A DNA stretch of 15,540 bases from the NCBI GenBank assembly GCA_019408975.1, contig DXVA01000066.1, positions 1 through 15,540 on the forward strand, in the 5' to 3' direction. Numbering within the stretch: the first letter of the stretch is position 1; the number at the start of each line of letters is the position of its first letter. Positions 1 through 5,924 of this stretch are shown in pieces. The DNA comes from Lentisphaeria bacterium (GTDB lineage Bacteria; Verrucomicrobiota; Lentisphaeria; Victivallales; UBA1829). The notes beneath the pieces were generated by a model that was given only the letters and a program-made list of their open reading frames with translations, was not told the origin of the DNA and did no database searches. The translations under genes were made by a program, and so were the position numbers.

Positions 1-629
1 ATGATGCTGCGCTTCGAGTCTGAATCTTTCAGACGCTGAACCGCACTGGCGACAGGTCCCGCAATCCCGGTGGCGTCGCCGATCGAACCGGACTCCAGAC
101 GGTCCAGATTCGCAATCAGCCACGCATGATCCAGCGTCGGCGGGCAGACCACATACGGCAGCGGCGCAAATGCAATCAGGCCGATGCGGTCGTTCGGGCG
201 CGCTTCAATGAATTTCGCAATCTCCTCTTTGGCGGTGCCGAGACGATCCTTGACTCTGCCGGACGCCATCGCGGTTTCGAGTTCACGCTCCGTCCGGATT
301 CCCGGCGGCACGTCAATGGCGCGCATACTGCCGGAAAGGTCCAGCGCCACCATGATGTCGATGCCATCCGCCCGTCGGCGGATCTCCTCCATGCCTTCGC
401 GCGGACCGGCGAGCGCCACAATCAGCATCACGCCGCCGATGGAATAGAGCAGGAACGGCACCAGCTTCCGCAGGTTGACCGGGGAAAGCCTTCCCTTTGA
501 CGCGGTCTTGAACGGGCGCAGGGACGGAACCCGCAGAGCGGGCACCGGCTTGAACCATGCGCGAAGCAGTACCAACGCCAGGGGAATCAGCAGGAAAAAC
601 ATATAAGGATGTGCAAATGTATTGATCAT
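1..629 (-). CDS. BatA-like von Willebrand factor A membrane protein (partial, C-terminus beyond window)
   Basis: The reading frame starts with ATG at 629 (its bases overlap the TGA of the upstream gene as ATGA) and stays open to the left edge, giving 209 residues. Visible parts are a first membrane segment at about residues 8-23, a second at about 56-76 ending in ALAGP, then a vWA domain. The MIDAS metal-binding motif is intact as D97-x-S99-x-S101 (VALDLSGSM), and a later GDATG segment fits the MIDAS threonine region. This layout, two N-terminal TM helices followed by vWA, is that of BatA/BatB (Bacteroides aerotolerance) proteins, thought to act with MoxR ATPases in envelope stress or protein maturation. 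The exact substrate is unknown in the family. The domain's later aspartate and any C-terminal TM helix lie outside the window. Family call is firm; BatA versus BatB is less certain. Confidence 0.88.
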   Translation of the reverse strand, partial: MINTFAHPYMFFLLIPLALVLLRAWFKPVPALRVPSLRPFKTASKGRLSPVNLRKLVPFLLYSIGGVMLIVALAGPREGMEEIRRRADGIDIMVALDLSGSMRAIDVPPGIRTERELETAMASGRVKDRLGTAKEEIAKFIEARPNDRIGLIAFAPLPYVVCPPTLDHAWLIANLDRLESGSIGDATGIAGPVASAVQRLKDSDSKRSI

Positions 630-1615
630 GGCTTCTGCTCCTTTTTGTTTTCTTCCGCCGGAATCGTCTCCGTGACAAGCCGTTCCGCCTTTTCCGCGGC
701 ATTCTCAAAGAGTGCCCGGTCGGCGGGAAGACGTGCGAATTTCACCATGTCCGCCGCGGAAAGGAACTCTTTCAGGAAGTCGCGCTGCGACTCGGAAATG
801 GAGCCTCCGCCGCGTTCGAGATCGCCGAGAAATTCGGCGGTCGTCTGACGCTCGGCGCGCAGATGGAAACGGCGTTCCATATATTCTCTCACGATGTCGG
901 TCAGTTCCGCAACGGAAGTTTCCAGCGGGACATTGCCGCCGCGCACCCTGCCGATCAGCAAATGAATCGCATTGACCGCAAGTTCCCACGGAGTCAGCGC
1001 GCGCATATTCAACGCTCTCCGGTGTTTGCGGATCAGGAAGACCGCAAGGGCGATCACTGCGAGAACCGCAAGGGCAATAACCGTATAAAGCAGATACGGC
1101 ACAGAAGCTTTCCGGTCGATCCGGGACGCGACTGCAAGGTCGGAGGAATCCACCGGGACTGGATTGGATTTGAACGCCGGAATCTTCATCGAAAGGTTCT
1201 GATTATTGCTGAACGAAGCGTTCATGCGCCCGTCCCTGATCTCACCCTCGGCATAAGACTGCAGTTCAACATCACCGCTCCAGAGCGTATATCCCCAGCG
1301 GATGTTCTTCAAAATAAACTTCGGTTCCGCGCAAAGCTGGCTGCCGTCCGCGGGCTCTGCCGTCAGAAGCGACGGATTCACGCCCCACGGAAGACGGAAC
1401 TCCGCCGTCACCGCGAACTTCTCCCCGAGCTGCACTCCGTCTTCGCCGGCACGGATTGCAGGCGCCGAGACAATCGTCACCTGTTCGCCAGACTTCGACA
1501 CTCTGTACCATTTGATTCCCGCCGCGCCGCAGAAAATCAGCGCAGCAAGGATCACCGCGGAACAGAGCCAGAGAAACAGCTTGAAGAACTTCAGGTTTTT
1601 CATTTTCTTCATCAT
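626..1615 (-). CDS. DUF4381/BatD-like two-TM protein of the MoxR operon
   Basis: This 329-residue protein has one hydrophobic segment near the N-terminus (about 10-34), an extracytoplasmic beta-rich stretch (about 45-165), a second TM helix (about 172-195) and a cytoplasmic helical tail. The tail carries the pattern LTPWELA..., a DIVREYMERRF helix and a DFLKEFLSAADMVKFA helix, resembling DUF4381 and the C-terminal part of BatD-type proteins that accompany moxR and vWA genes. A molecular function is not established. It starts 3 nt after the DUF58 stop codon, and its Shine-Dalgarno sequence (GGGAGG) lies inside the end of that gene, so translational coupling is likely. Its TGA overlaps the start of the BatA-like gene. 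Methionines at residues 2 and 5 are possible alternative starts. The family call rests on architecture and context more than on strong motifs. Confidence 0.75.
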   Translation of the reverse strand: MMKKMKNLKFFKLFLWLCSAVILAALIFCGAAGIKWYRVSKSGEQVTIVSAPAIRAGEDGVQLGEKFAVTAEFRLPWGVNPSLLTAEPADGSQLCAEPKFILKNIRWGYTLWSGDVELQSYAEGEIRDGRMNASFSNNQNLSMKIPAFKSNPVPVDSSDLAVASRIDRKASVPYLLYTVIALAVLAVIALAVFLIRKHRRALNMRALTPWELAVNAIHLLIGRVRGGNVPLETSVAELTDIVREYMERRFHLRAERQTTAEFLGDLERGGGSISESQRDFLKEFLSAADMVKFARLPADRALFENAAEKAERLVTETIPAEENKKEQKP

Positions 1616-1618
1616 AAA

Positions 1619-2509
1619 TTACACCCTCCCCGCGCTCATCTTGCCGCGCCGCGTCCGGAAGAACGCCATCAGCGGCTTCACAAGATCCTCGTTGCAGCGG
1701 ATATCCACCATGTCAACTTTCGCGCGACGGCAGGTCTCCTTGTCCGCATCGTGGATCTCCTGCGCGGCGGCGTCATAGGCGGCAGAACCGGACCCGTCCG
1801 CGTCGAAGTCGAACACTTCGCCGCTCTCGGCGCCTTCGATGCTCATGCCGTAAAGTTTCGGCAGATGCAGTTCCGCGTCGTCAAGCACGCGCACGGCAAT
1901 CAGGTCGTGCTTGCGGTTGACGATTTTCAGGCTCTTTTCATAATCCTTGTCGTCGATGAAATCGCTGACAAGAAAGATCACGGACTTCTTTTTCAGGGTT
2001 TCCGCGAGAGACTCCAGCGCCTTTCCGATATCGGTCCCGCGGTGCTTCGGCTCCATGGCGACCAGTTCCCGGATCACACGCAACACATGTTTGCGCCCGG
2101 AGCGCGGCGGCAGATAAAGTTCCGTCTCATCGGTAAAGATCAGGAGCCCGACCTTGTCGTTGTTGCGGATGGCGCTGAACGCGAGAAGCGCGGCGGCTTC
2201 GATCATCTGTTCGCGCTTGTCCTTCTCCCCAGCCCCGAAAAGCCCGGAGGCGGAGGCGTCCACGGCAAGCATCACGGTAAGCTCGCGTTCCTCGCTGTAC
2301 TTCTTGATGAACGGAGAGCCCATGCGCGCGGTCACGTTCCAGTCGATGTCGCGAACGTCATCCTCGGGAGTATATTCCCGAACTTCGCTGAACTCGATTC
2401 CGCGTCCCTTGAACACGCTGTGATACGCGCCCCCGGTGATCTCGTCCACAAGACGGCGAGTCTTGATCTCTATTTTTTTTACTTTTGAAAGCAATTCACC
2501 GGCTAACAT
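1619..2509 (-). CDS. DUF58 domain protein
   Basis: The 296-residue protein carries the DUF58 signature at residues 33-61: FKGRGIEF, then EVREYTPEDD, then VRDIDWNVTAR. A vWA-like core follows with a DASAS motif (84-88) corresponding to MIDAS DxSxS. No membrane segment or signal peptide is evident, so this is the short cytoplasmic form of the family. DUF58 proteins are regularly encoded directly after MoxR ATPases and are presumed partners of them; the biochemical activity is unknown. The start is supported by AGGAG about 9 nt upstream of ATG 2509. It sits 93 nt downstream of moxR and 3 nt upstream of the BatD-like gene, in the second position of the operon. Confidence 0.92.
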   Translation of the reverse strand: MLAGELLSKVKKIEIKTRRLVDEITGGAYHSVFKGRGIEFSEVREYTPEDDVRDIDWNVTARMGSPFIKKYSEERELTVMLAVDASASGLFGAGEKDKREQMIEAAALLAFSAIRNNDKVGLLIFTDETELYLPPRSGRKHVLRVIRELVAMEPKHRGTDIGKALESLAETLKKKSVIFLVSDFIDDKDYEKSLKIVNRKHDLIAVRVLDDAELHLPKLYGMSIEGAESGEVFDFDADGSGSAAYDAAAQEIHDADKETCRRAKVDMVDIRCNEDLVKPLMAFFRTRRGKMSAGRV

Positions 2510-2552
2510 TGCGACAAACTCCTATTGGTTGATTGAAGGGCCGCCGCCATAG

Positions 2553-2567
2553 CTCCGTCCTGCGGAG
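2553..2567 (-). other. Small hairpin in the moxR-DUF58 gap
   Basis: The only sizeable internal gap of the operon (2510-2602) contains a 5-bp inverted repeat, CTCCG/CGGAG, with a TCCTG loop. GCCGC and GCGGC copies flank it and could extend the fold with bulges. No U-run follows on the transcript strand, so it does not look like an intrinsic terminator. It may be an mRNA processing or stability element, or nothing. Nothing else is recognisable in the gap apart from the DUF58 Shine-Dalgarno. Confidence 0.3.
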
Positions 2568-2602
2568 AAGACAGCGGCACAAACGATTCCTGCCCGTAAA
2601 AA

Positions 2603-3625
2603 TCAGGGTGTCTTGAGCTCGTCAAGAATCTTCCTGATGATGTCGTCCGACGTCAGCCCCTCCGCCTCGGCTTCGTAGCTGAGCAGAAGTCTGTGGCGGA
2701 GCACATCGGGGGCAAGGGACTTGACGTCCTGCGGAATCACGTAGGCGCGCCCGGCAAGGAACGCCTCGCCTTTCGCGGCGAGCGCAAGGGAAATCGCGGC
2801 TCGCGGAGAGGCGCCGAACTGAAGCAGGTTGTCCAGTTCGTCAAGCTTTACGCCATCCTGGCGGGAGGAGAGTTCCGAGCGCCGTTTCGGACGCGTCGCG
2901 CAGACGATATCGAGAATGTATTCGAGGATTTTCTCATCCATGTAGACTTTGTCCACCCACTCGCGCGCCTTTGAAATGTCGGCAAGCGTGGCGACGGCAA
3001 GCGCCTGTATCTTGAGTTCGGGATGCGCCATGCGTTCGACAATGATACGTTCCTCGGCGCGGCTCGGATAATCGACTTTCAGTTTAAACATGAAGCGGTC
3101 TACCTGCGCTTCGGGCAGCGGATAGGTGCCTTCCTGTTCGATCGGGTTCTGCGTGGCAAGAACCAGGAACGGAGTCGGCATTTTGTAAGTGGTCCCGGCG
3201 ATGGTCGCCTGACGTTCCTGCATACATTCAAGCAGTGCGCTCTGAACCTTTGCCGGTGCACGGTTGATTTCATCCGCCAGAATCAGGTTTGCGAAAACCG
3301 GTCCTTTTTTAATGGAGAACGTGTGTTCCTGCGGATTGTAAATATTGGTTCCGACCACGTCGGCGGGAAGCAGGTCCGGCGTAAACTGGATTCGTGAAAA
3401 TTCACCGTCGAGAGTCTGTGCGAGAGTTTTTACAGCCAGTGTTTTGGCAAGTCCCGGCACACCTTCCAGCAGGACGTGCCCGTCCGAAATCATTGCGAGC
3501 AGAAGCCTGTCCACCAGTTTCTGCTGACCGGAAAGGATTCTTCCCATTTCGGTTTTAATGTTCTTTACGAATGCGGAAACTTCCGTAATGTTGGTTTGCA
3601 GTTCCTGCAGTTCTTCCTGTTTCAT
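2603..3625 (-). CDS. MoxR-family AAA+ ATPase
   Basis: The 340-residue protein has Walker A GVPGLAKT (55-62), Walker B LILADE (114-119) followed by INRAP, sensor-1 asparagine in LATQNP (N160), the MoxR-typical GTYPLPEAQVDRF segment (166-178) with a putative arginine finger, and a C-terminal sensor-2 region containing GASPRA. Length and motif order match full-length MoxR ATPases, chaperone-like enzymes that act with vWA proteins in maturation or stress resistance. It is the first gene of the minus-strand operon moxR, DUF58, BatD-like, batA-like. A GGGAGG Shine-Dalgarno lies about 6-10 nt before ATG 3625. I could not place a convincing sigma-70 promoter upstream, although the 3640-3720 segment is AT-rich. 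Confidence 0.95.
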   Translation of the reverse strand: MKQEELQELQTNITEVSAFVKNIKTEMGRILSGQQKLVDRLLLAMISDGHVLLEGVPGLAKTLAVKTLAQTLDGEFSRIQFTPDLLPADVVGTNIYNPQEHTFSIKKGPVFANLILADEINRAPAKVQSALLECMQERQATIAGTTYKMPTPFLVLATQNPIEQEGTYPLPEAQVDRFMFKLKVDYPSRAEERIIVERMAHPELKIQALAVATLADISKAREWVDKVYMDEKILEYILDIVCATRPKRRSELSSRQDGVKLDELDNLLQFGASPRAAISLALAAKGEAFLAGRAYVIPQDVKSLAPDVLRHRLLLSYEAEAEGLTSDDIIRKILDELKTP

Positions 3626-3767
3626 AAGAGCTCCCTCCCGTTTCGTTAAGGATACTGTTCATTTATGTTTACATTATGTGAGCATAGACATGCCGCCTGT
3701 TCAAAAGTTCACGGGGAAGTGATTTTTTCATGAAAAGTTTCCGTAATGTGAAATGCCCGATGCAAAA

Positions 3768-3879
3768 CGGCGGTTTCAACCGCTGCCGGATGAGAAGCGA
3801 AGCTTCGAGAGCCGTCGGAAATGCGTGAGTACAGGAGAGCTCCGGGCGGCGACACCGGACCACGGCAAGGGCAGAGCCC
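3768..3879. other. Hairpin-rich intergenic segment between moxR and araC
   Basis: The 268-nt gap 3626-3893 holds no convincing gene. Its right half contains several short inverted repeats in succession: 3768-3785 (7 bp including one G-U, loop TTCA, core GCGGT/ACCGC), the palindrome CGAAGCTTCG at 3798-3807, GGAG-AG-CTCC at 3834-3843, TCCGG/CCGGA pairing 3841-3845 with 3855-3859, and GGGC-AGA-GCCC at 3869-3879. A 12-bp palindrome TTTTCATGAAAA lies at 3725-3736. No U-tract marks a clear intrinsic terminator for araC. The segment could be a transcript-end structure, a dispersed intergenic repeat or an unrecognised small RNA. The left half is the presumed moxR 5' region. Confidence 0.35.
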
Positions 3880-3893
3880 CTGACTCGACATGC

Positions 3894-4805
3894 TTATTCA
3901 GAAGTCCCGCACTCTTTCCTGAACTCCGAGGGGGCGACACCTGTATATTTTTTGAACGACGTCGAAAAATAAAGAGAATTGCGGAAACCGAGCTGCTCTG
4001 CGATTTCCTTGCACGAAAGATTCCCGCGCCGGATCAGGTTCTTTGCATTCTCCATGCGGAGACTGTTCAGGTATGCCTGCGGCGAGGTGTTCAGGTACTT
4101 CCGGAAAAGCCGGTTCAGAGTCGCCTTGCTGGTATTCGACATCGCGGCAAGTTCTGGAATCGAGAAGTTGTGCGACAACTCCGCCTGCATGTTGCGGATG
4201 GAATGCGTCAACGGCGGCGGCAGGTCGGCAAGGGAAAGTTCCCTTTTGCTTTCCGCGAGCCATGCGATCAGTTCATACGTCTTTGCCGATGTCAGCGCCT
4301 CGCTTCCGGGTTCCTTTCTTCTCAAAAGCTCCGCAAATTCACGGTAACGCTCCTCCAGTGCGGTGAAATCCCGGAATTTCATCAGGTAAGTCTTCTTCAG
4401 GTCAAGCGTTTCAAGCAGCAGTTTCAGGAGCGAACCGGCAATGCACAGTTGAAGCTGGCGCGCATATTTGCAGGAAGCGCTTCTGATCCGGATCGTATTC
4501 CCCGGATGGGAAAAATAGAGATCGCCCTGATGCAGATGATGCACAATCCCCTCCTGTTCATAGACCAGTTCACCATCCAGAATAAGTTCCAGAGTCAGCA
4601 GCGGATAATTGCAGCGGTCGCGCCACCAGCTGCCCGAACGTTCCGTCTCGCTGTAATTCTGCGGCCACAAGGCAAGGGAAAACGGGAAGACATCATACCA
4701 GTGTTCACTCCGGATGTTCTTCATATGTTTCAGGTAATTTTTCGGGAAACGCTCATAAGAATGCCTTGAAGTTTCCGTTTTCTCTATCGTCTCAAATCTA
4801 TCCAT
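3894..4805 (-). CDS. AraC-family transcriptional regulator
   Basis: The C-terminal 91 residues (213-303) form the two helix-turn-helix motifs of AraC/XylS regulators. They run from NFSIPELAAMSNTSKATLNRLF, through a long linker helix (SPQAYLNSLRMENAKNLI), to the second HTH with the family signature IAEQLGFRNSLYFSTSFKKYTGVAPSEFR. The N-terminal 200 residues resemble a cupin-type effector domain (LILDGELVYEQ, then a HQGDLYFSHPG turn), suggesting sugar or metabolite sensing. It is transcribed divergently from the prepilin-like and hydrolase genes and most likely controls them. The ATG at 4805 has only a weak ribosome site. A second ATG at 4724 (MKNIRSEHW) also lacks a good one, so the first 27 residues are uncertain. 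The effector is unknown. Confidence 0.93.
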   Translation of the reverse strand: MDRFETIEKTETSRHSYERFPKNYLKHMKNIRSEHWYDVFPFSLALWPQNYSETERSGSWWRDRCNYPLLTLELILDGELVYEQEGIVHHLHQGDLYFSHPGNTIRIRSASCKYARQLQLCIAGSLLKLLLETLDLKKTYLMKFRDFTALEERYREFAELLRRKEPGSEALTSAKTYELIAWLAESKRELSLADLPPPLTHSIRNMQAELSHNFSIPELAAMSNTSKATLNRLFRKYLNTSPQAYLNSLRMENAKNLIRRGNLSCKEIAEQLGFRNSLYFSTSFKKYTGVAPSEFRKECGTSE

Positions 4806-4831
4806 TTTTCCCGGAAAATCCCCGTTTTTGC

Positions 4832-4858
4832 GATTTCGAATATTTGTGATTCAATATT
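4832..4858. promoter_or_regulatory. Possible operator: imperfect direct repeat in the araC-prepilin intergenic region
   Basis: GATTTCGAATATT (4832-4844) is followed by the related GATTCAATATT (4848-4858). AraC-family proteins typically bind paired direct repeats. This pair lies about 25-50 bp upstream of the plus-strand -35 box and overlaps the araC -10 box, where an autoregulating activator could sit. The region is AT-rich, so chance similarity is quite possible. Confidence 0.25.
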
Positions 4859-4884
4859 ATATACTTTTCTTAAAAAATCAAGTT
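4856..4884 (-). promoter_or_regulatory. Probable araC promoter
   Basis: On the minus strand a perfect TATAAT -10 element lies at 4856-4861. At 17-bp spacing the -35 position (4879-4884) reads AACTTG, a poor match; TTGATT is present but only 14 bp away. The -35 region overlaps that of the plus-strand promoter, so the two transcription units probably compete or share regulation. The leader to ATG 4805 would be about 45 nt. Confidence 0.45.
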
Positions 4885-4910
4885 GCCATTTTCTTTATTT
4901 TTTATATAAT
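4883..4910 (+). promoter_or_regulatory. Strong sigma-70-type promoter for the prepilin-hydrolase pair
   Basis: TTGCCA at 4883-4888 and a perfect TATAAT at 4905-4910 are separated by 16 bp, embedded in AT-rich DNA. Transcription would begin near 4917, giving a leader of about 35 nt to the ATG at 4952, or about 265 nt to the canonical prepilin ATG at 5183. Confidence 0.7.
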
Positions 4911-4940
4911 ATATAAAAGAAAGAGTGATTCAAAAACAAA

Positions 4941-4954
4941 AAGAGGTAATCATG
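4941..4954 (+). promoter_or_regulatory. Ribosome binding site that supports the long prepilin start
   Basis: AAGAGG (4941-4946) lies 5 nt before ATG 4952. It is the best Shine-Dalgarno and start pair in the leader. The upstream GTG at 4925 has no such site and is within about 10 nt of the predicted transcription start. This argues that at least the 4952 codon is used, which creates the unusual long leader. Confidence 0.6.
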
Positions 4955-5923
4955 AAAACAGAAAAGCTCAGGATTTTCCACCGCAGAAGACAGCTTCAAT
5001 GTTGTAAAAATGGTATTTCATTCCGGCAGCAGGACAGGGCAGGACGTTGCCAGTCCCCTGATCCTTTTTCTTCTTTCTTCCTTCGATTGTTCAATTGTTT
5101 TCCTGTTCAATTGTTCAAATGTTTCCCGGTTCCTTCTTACTTCAGAGTTCCCTGTTCGAGATTCTTACTTCGCAGGGTGAAAATGAGAATTTTCACCCTC
5201 ATAGAGCTCCTCATCGTGATTGCGATCATTGCGATTCTTGCGGCAATGCTGCTGCCGGCATTGAACAAGGCAAAGGAAAAGGCGCAGGCGATTACATGCA
5301 CATCCCAGATGAAAAACTGGAACACGGCACATTCTCTCTATGCGGATACCTACGGCGGATATTTCATGTATAAAGTTAACTGGAAATCCAGTCCCGGCAG
5401 TTCCATTTACGATTTCTGGTATCATGAAATCGGCAACCAGATCAAAATAGACGTAAAAAAGCTGAGCACAGCCAGACAGGGACAGAAAACCTCTCTATTC
5501 TGCCCCATGGATAAAAAAGCAAACAGCAGTCCGGTGGTCTCCGCACAAAGAGTCAGCTACGGCTATAATGGCTTTTTTCTGGCGGCGAACTATCTGTCCA
5601 ACGGAGGAAGTTACGGCGGAGGAGCCCAGATCAGCCGCATCAAGTTTCCATCCACCACTCTGGTAATGTGTGAAATCGGTTATCATGACGATATGGCATA
5701 TCAGCGAAACGATGCAGTATGCGAATATAGCGCAGGAGCCTCCTATCCCGGTCACAGACCCACCCGCCGCCACTCAGGTTCCGCCAACTGCGCTTTTGTC
5801 GACGGACATGTCTCCGCAGTAAAACAGGCGCAGTTATTATACAAAACAAGCACATCCTCCATACCGATCAACAAATATTTCGGTTACAGCACCAACAACA
5901 TCAAACATCTTACGGGAGAATAA
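4952..5923 (+). CDS. Prepilin-like protein with H-x9-DG C-terminal motif, unusually long N-terminal leader
   Basis: From ATG 5183 the frame encodes a 246-residue pseudopilin-like secreted or surface protein. It has MRIFTLIELLIVIAIIAIL, the hydrophobic prepilin helix with the invariant glutamate (E8), then AALLPALNKAKEKAQ-type helix features and an extracytoplasmic domain. The C-terminal motif is a histidine, nine residues and DG (RHSGSANCAFVDGHV). This combination is typical of the prepilin/H-x9-DG families expanded in PVC bacteria, whose function is unknown; links to surface attachment or carbohydrate capture are inference. The same frame extends upstream to a well-placed RBS at ATG 4952 and would add 77 residues rich in Phe, Cys, Pro and Arg, including tandem LFNCFPVQ/LFKCFPVP. 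Whether that part is translated, or is a regulatory leader, cannot be decided from sequence. The residue before the usual FTLIE cleavage site is Ile, not Gly. One nucleotide separates it from the hydrolase gene. Confidence 0.85.
   Translation: MKTEKLRIFHRRRQLQCCKNGISFRQQDRAGRCQSPDPFSSFFLRLFNCFPVQLFKCFPVPSYFRVPCSRFLLRRVKMRIFTLIELLIVIAIIAILAAMLLPALNKAKEKAQAITCTSQMKNWNTAHSLYADTYGGYFMYKVNWKSSPGSSIYDFWYHEIGNQIKIDVKKLSTARQGQKTSLFCPMDKKANSSPVVSAQRVSYGYNGFFLAANYLSNGGSYGGGAQISRIKFPSTTLVMCEIGYHDDMAYQRNDAVCEYSAGASYPGHRPTRRHSGSANCAFVDGHVSAVKQAQLLYKTSTSSIPINKYFGYSTNNIKHLTGE
5087..5134 (+). repeat. 24-nt tandem repeat in the prepilin leader
   Basis: Two adjacent 24-nt units (5087-5110 and 5111-5134) both begin TTGTTCAA and differ at five positions. 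In the open frame they read LFNCFPVQ and LFKCFPVP. A further short direct repeat, TTCTTACTTC, occurs just downstream at 5134-5143 and 5162-5171. The surrounding 5060-5170 region is pyrimidine-rich on the plus strand, unlike the neighbouring coding sequence. Confidence 0.75.
5175..5198 (+). promoter_or_regulatory. Perfect hairpin covering the canonical prepilin start codon
   Basis: GGGTGAAAAT (5175-5184) pairs with ATTTTCACCC (5189-5198) without mismatch around a GAGA loop, a GNRA-type tetraloop. The ATG at 5183-5185 lies at the top of the left arm, and the only Shine-Dalgarno-like bases (AGGG, 5174-5177) form its base. In RNA this would hide the internal start unless ribosomes translating from 4952 open it. 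Upstream CCCTG (5150-5154) can pair with CAGGG (5173-5177) as a weaker alternative. Confidence 0.55.
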
Positions 5924-5924
5924 A

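Noticed and set aside
863..2488. A 541-codon open frame on the plus strand
   Set aside because: It lies opposite the DUF58 and BatD-like genes, is rich in His, Arg and Gln as expected of an antisense frame of GC-rich coding DNA, and shows no recognisable domain or ribosome site.
3709..3891. A 60-codon minus-strand open frame starting 2 nt after the araC stop
   Set aside because: No Shine-Dalgarno sequence, low-complexity composition, and it runs through the hairpin series; a neighbouring frame is open as well, suggesting a structured non-coding segment rather than a gene.
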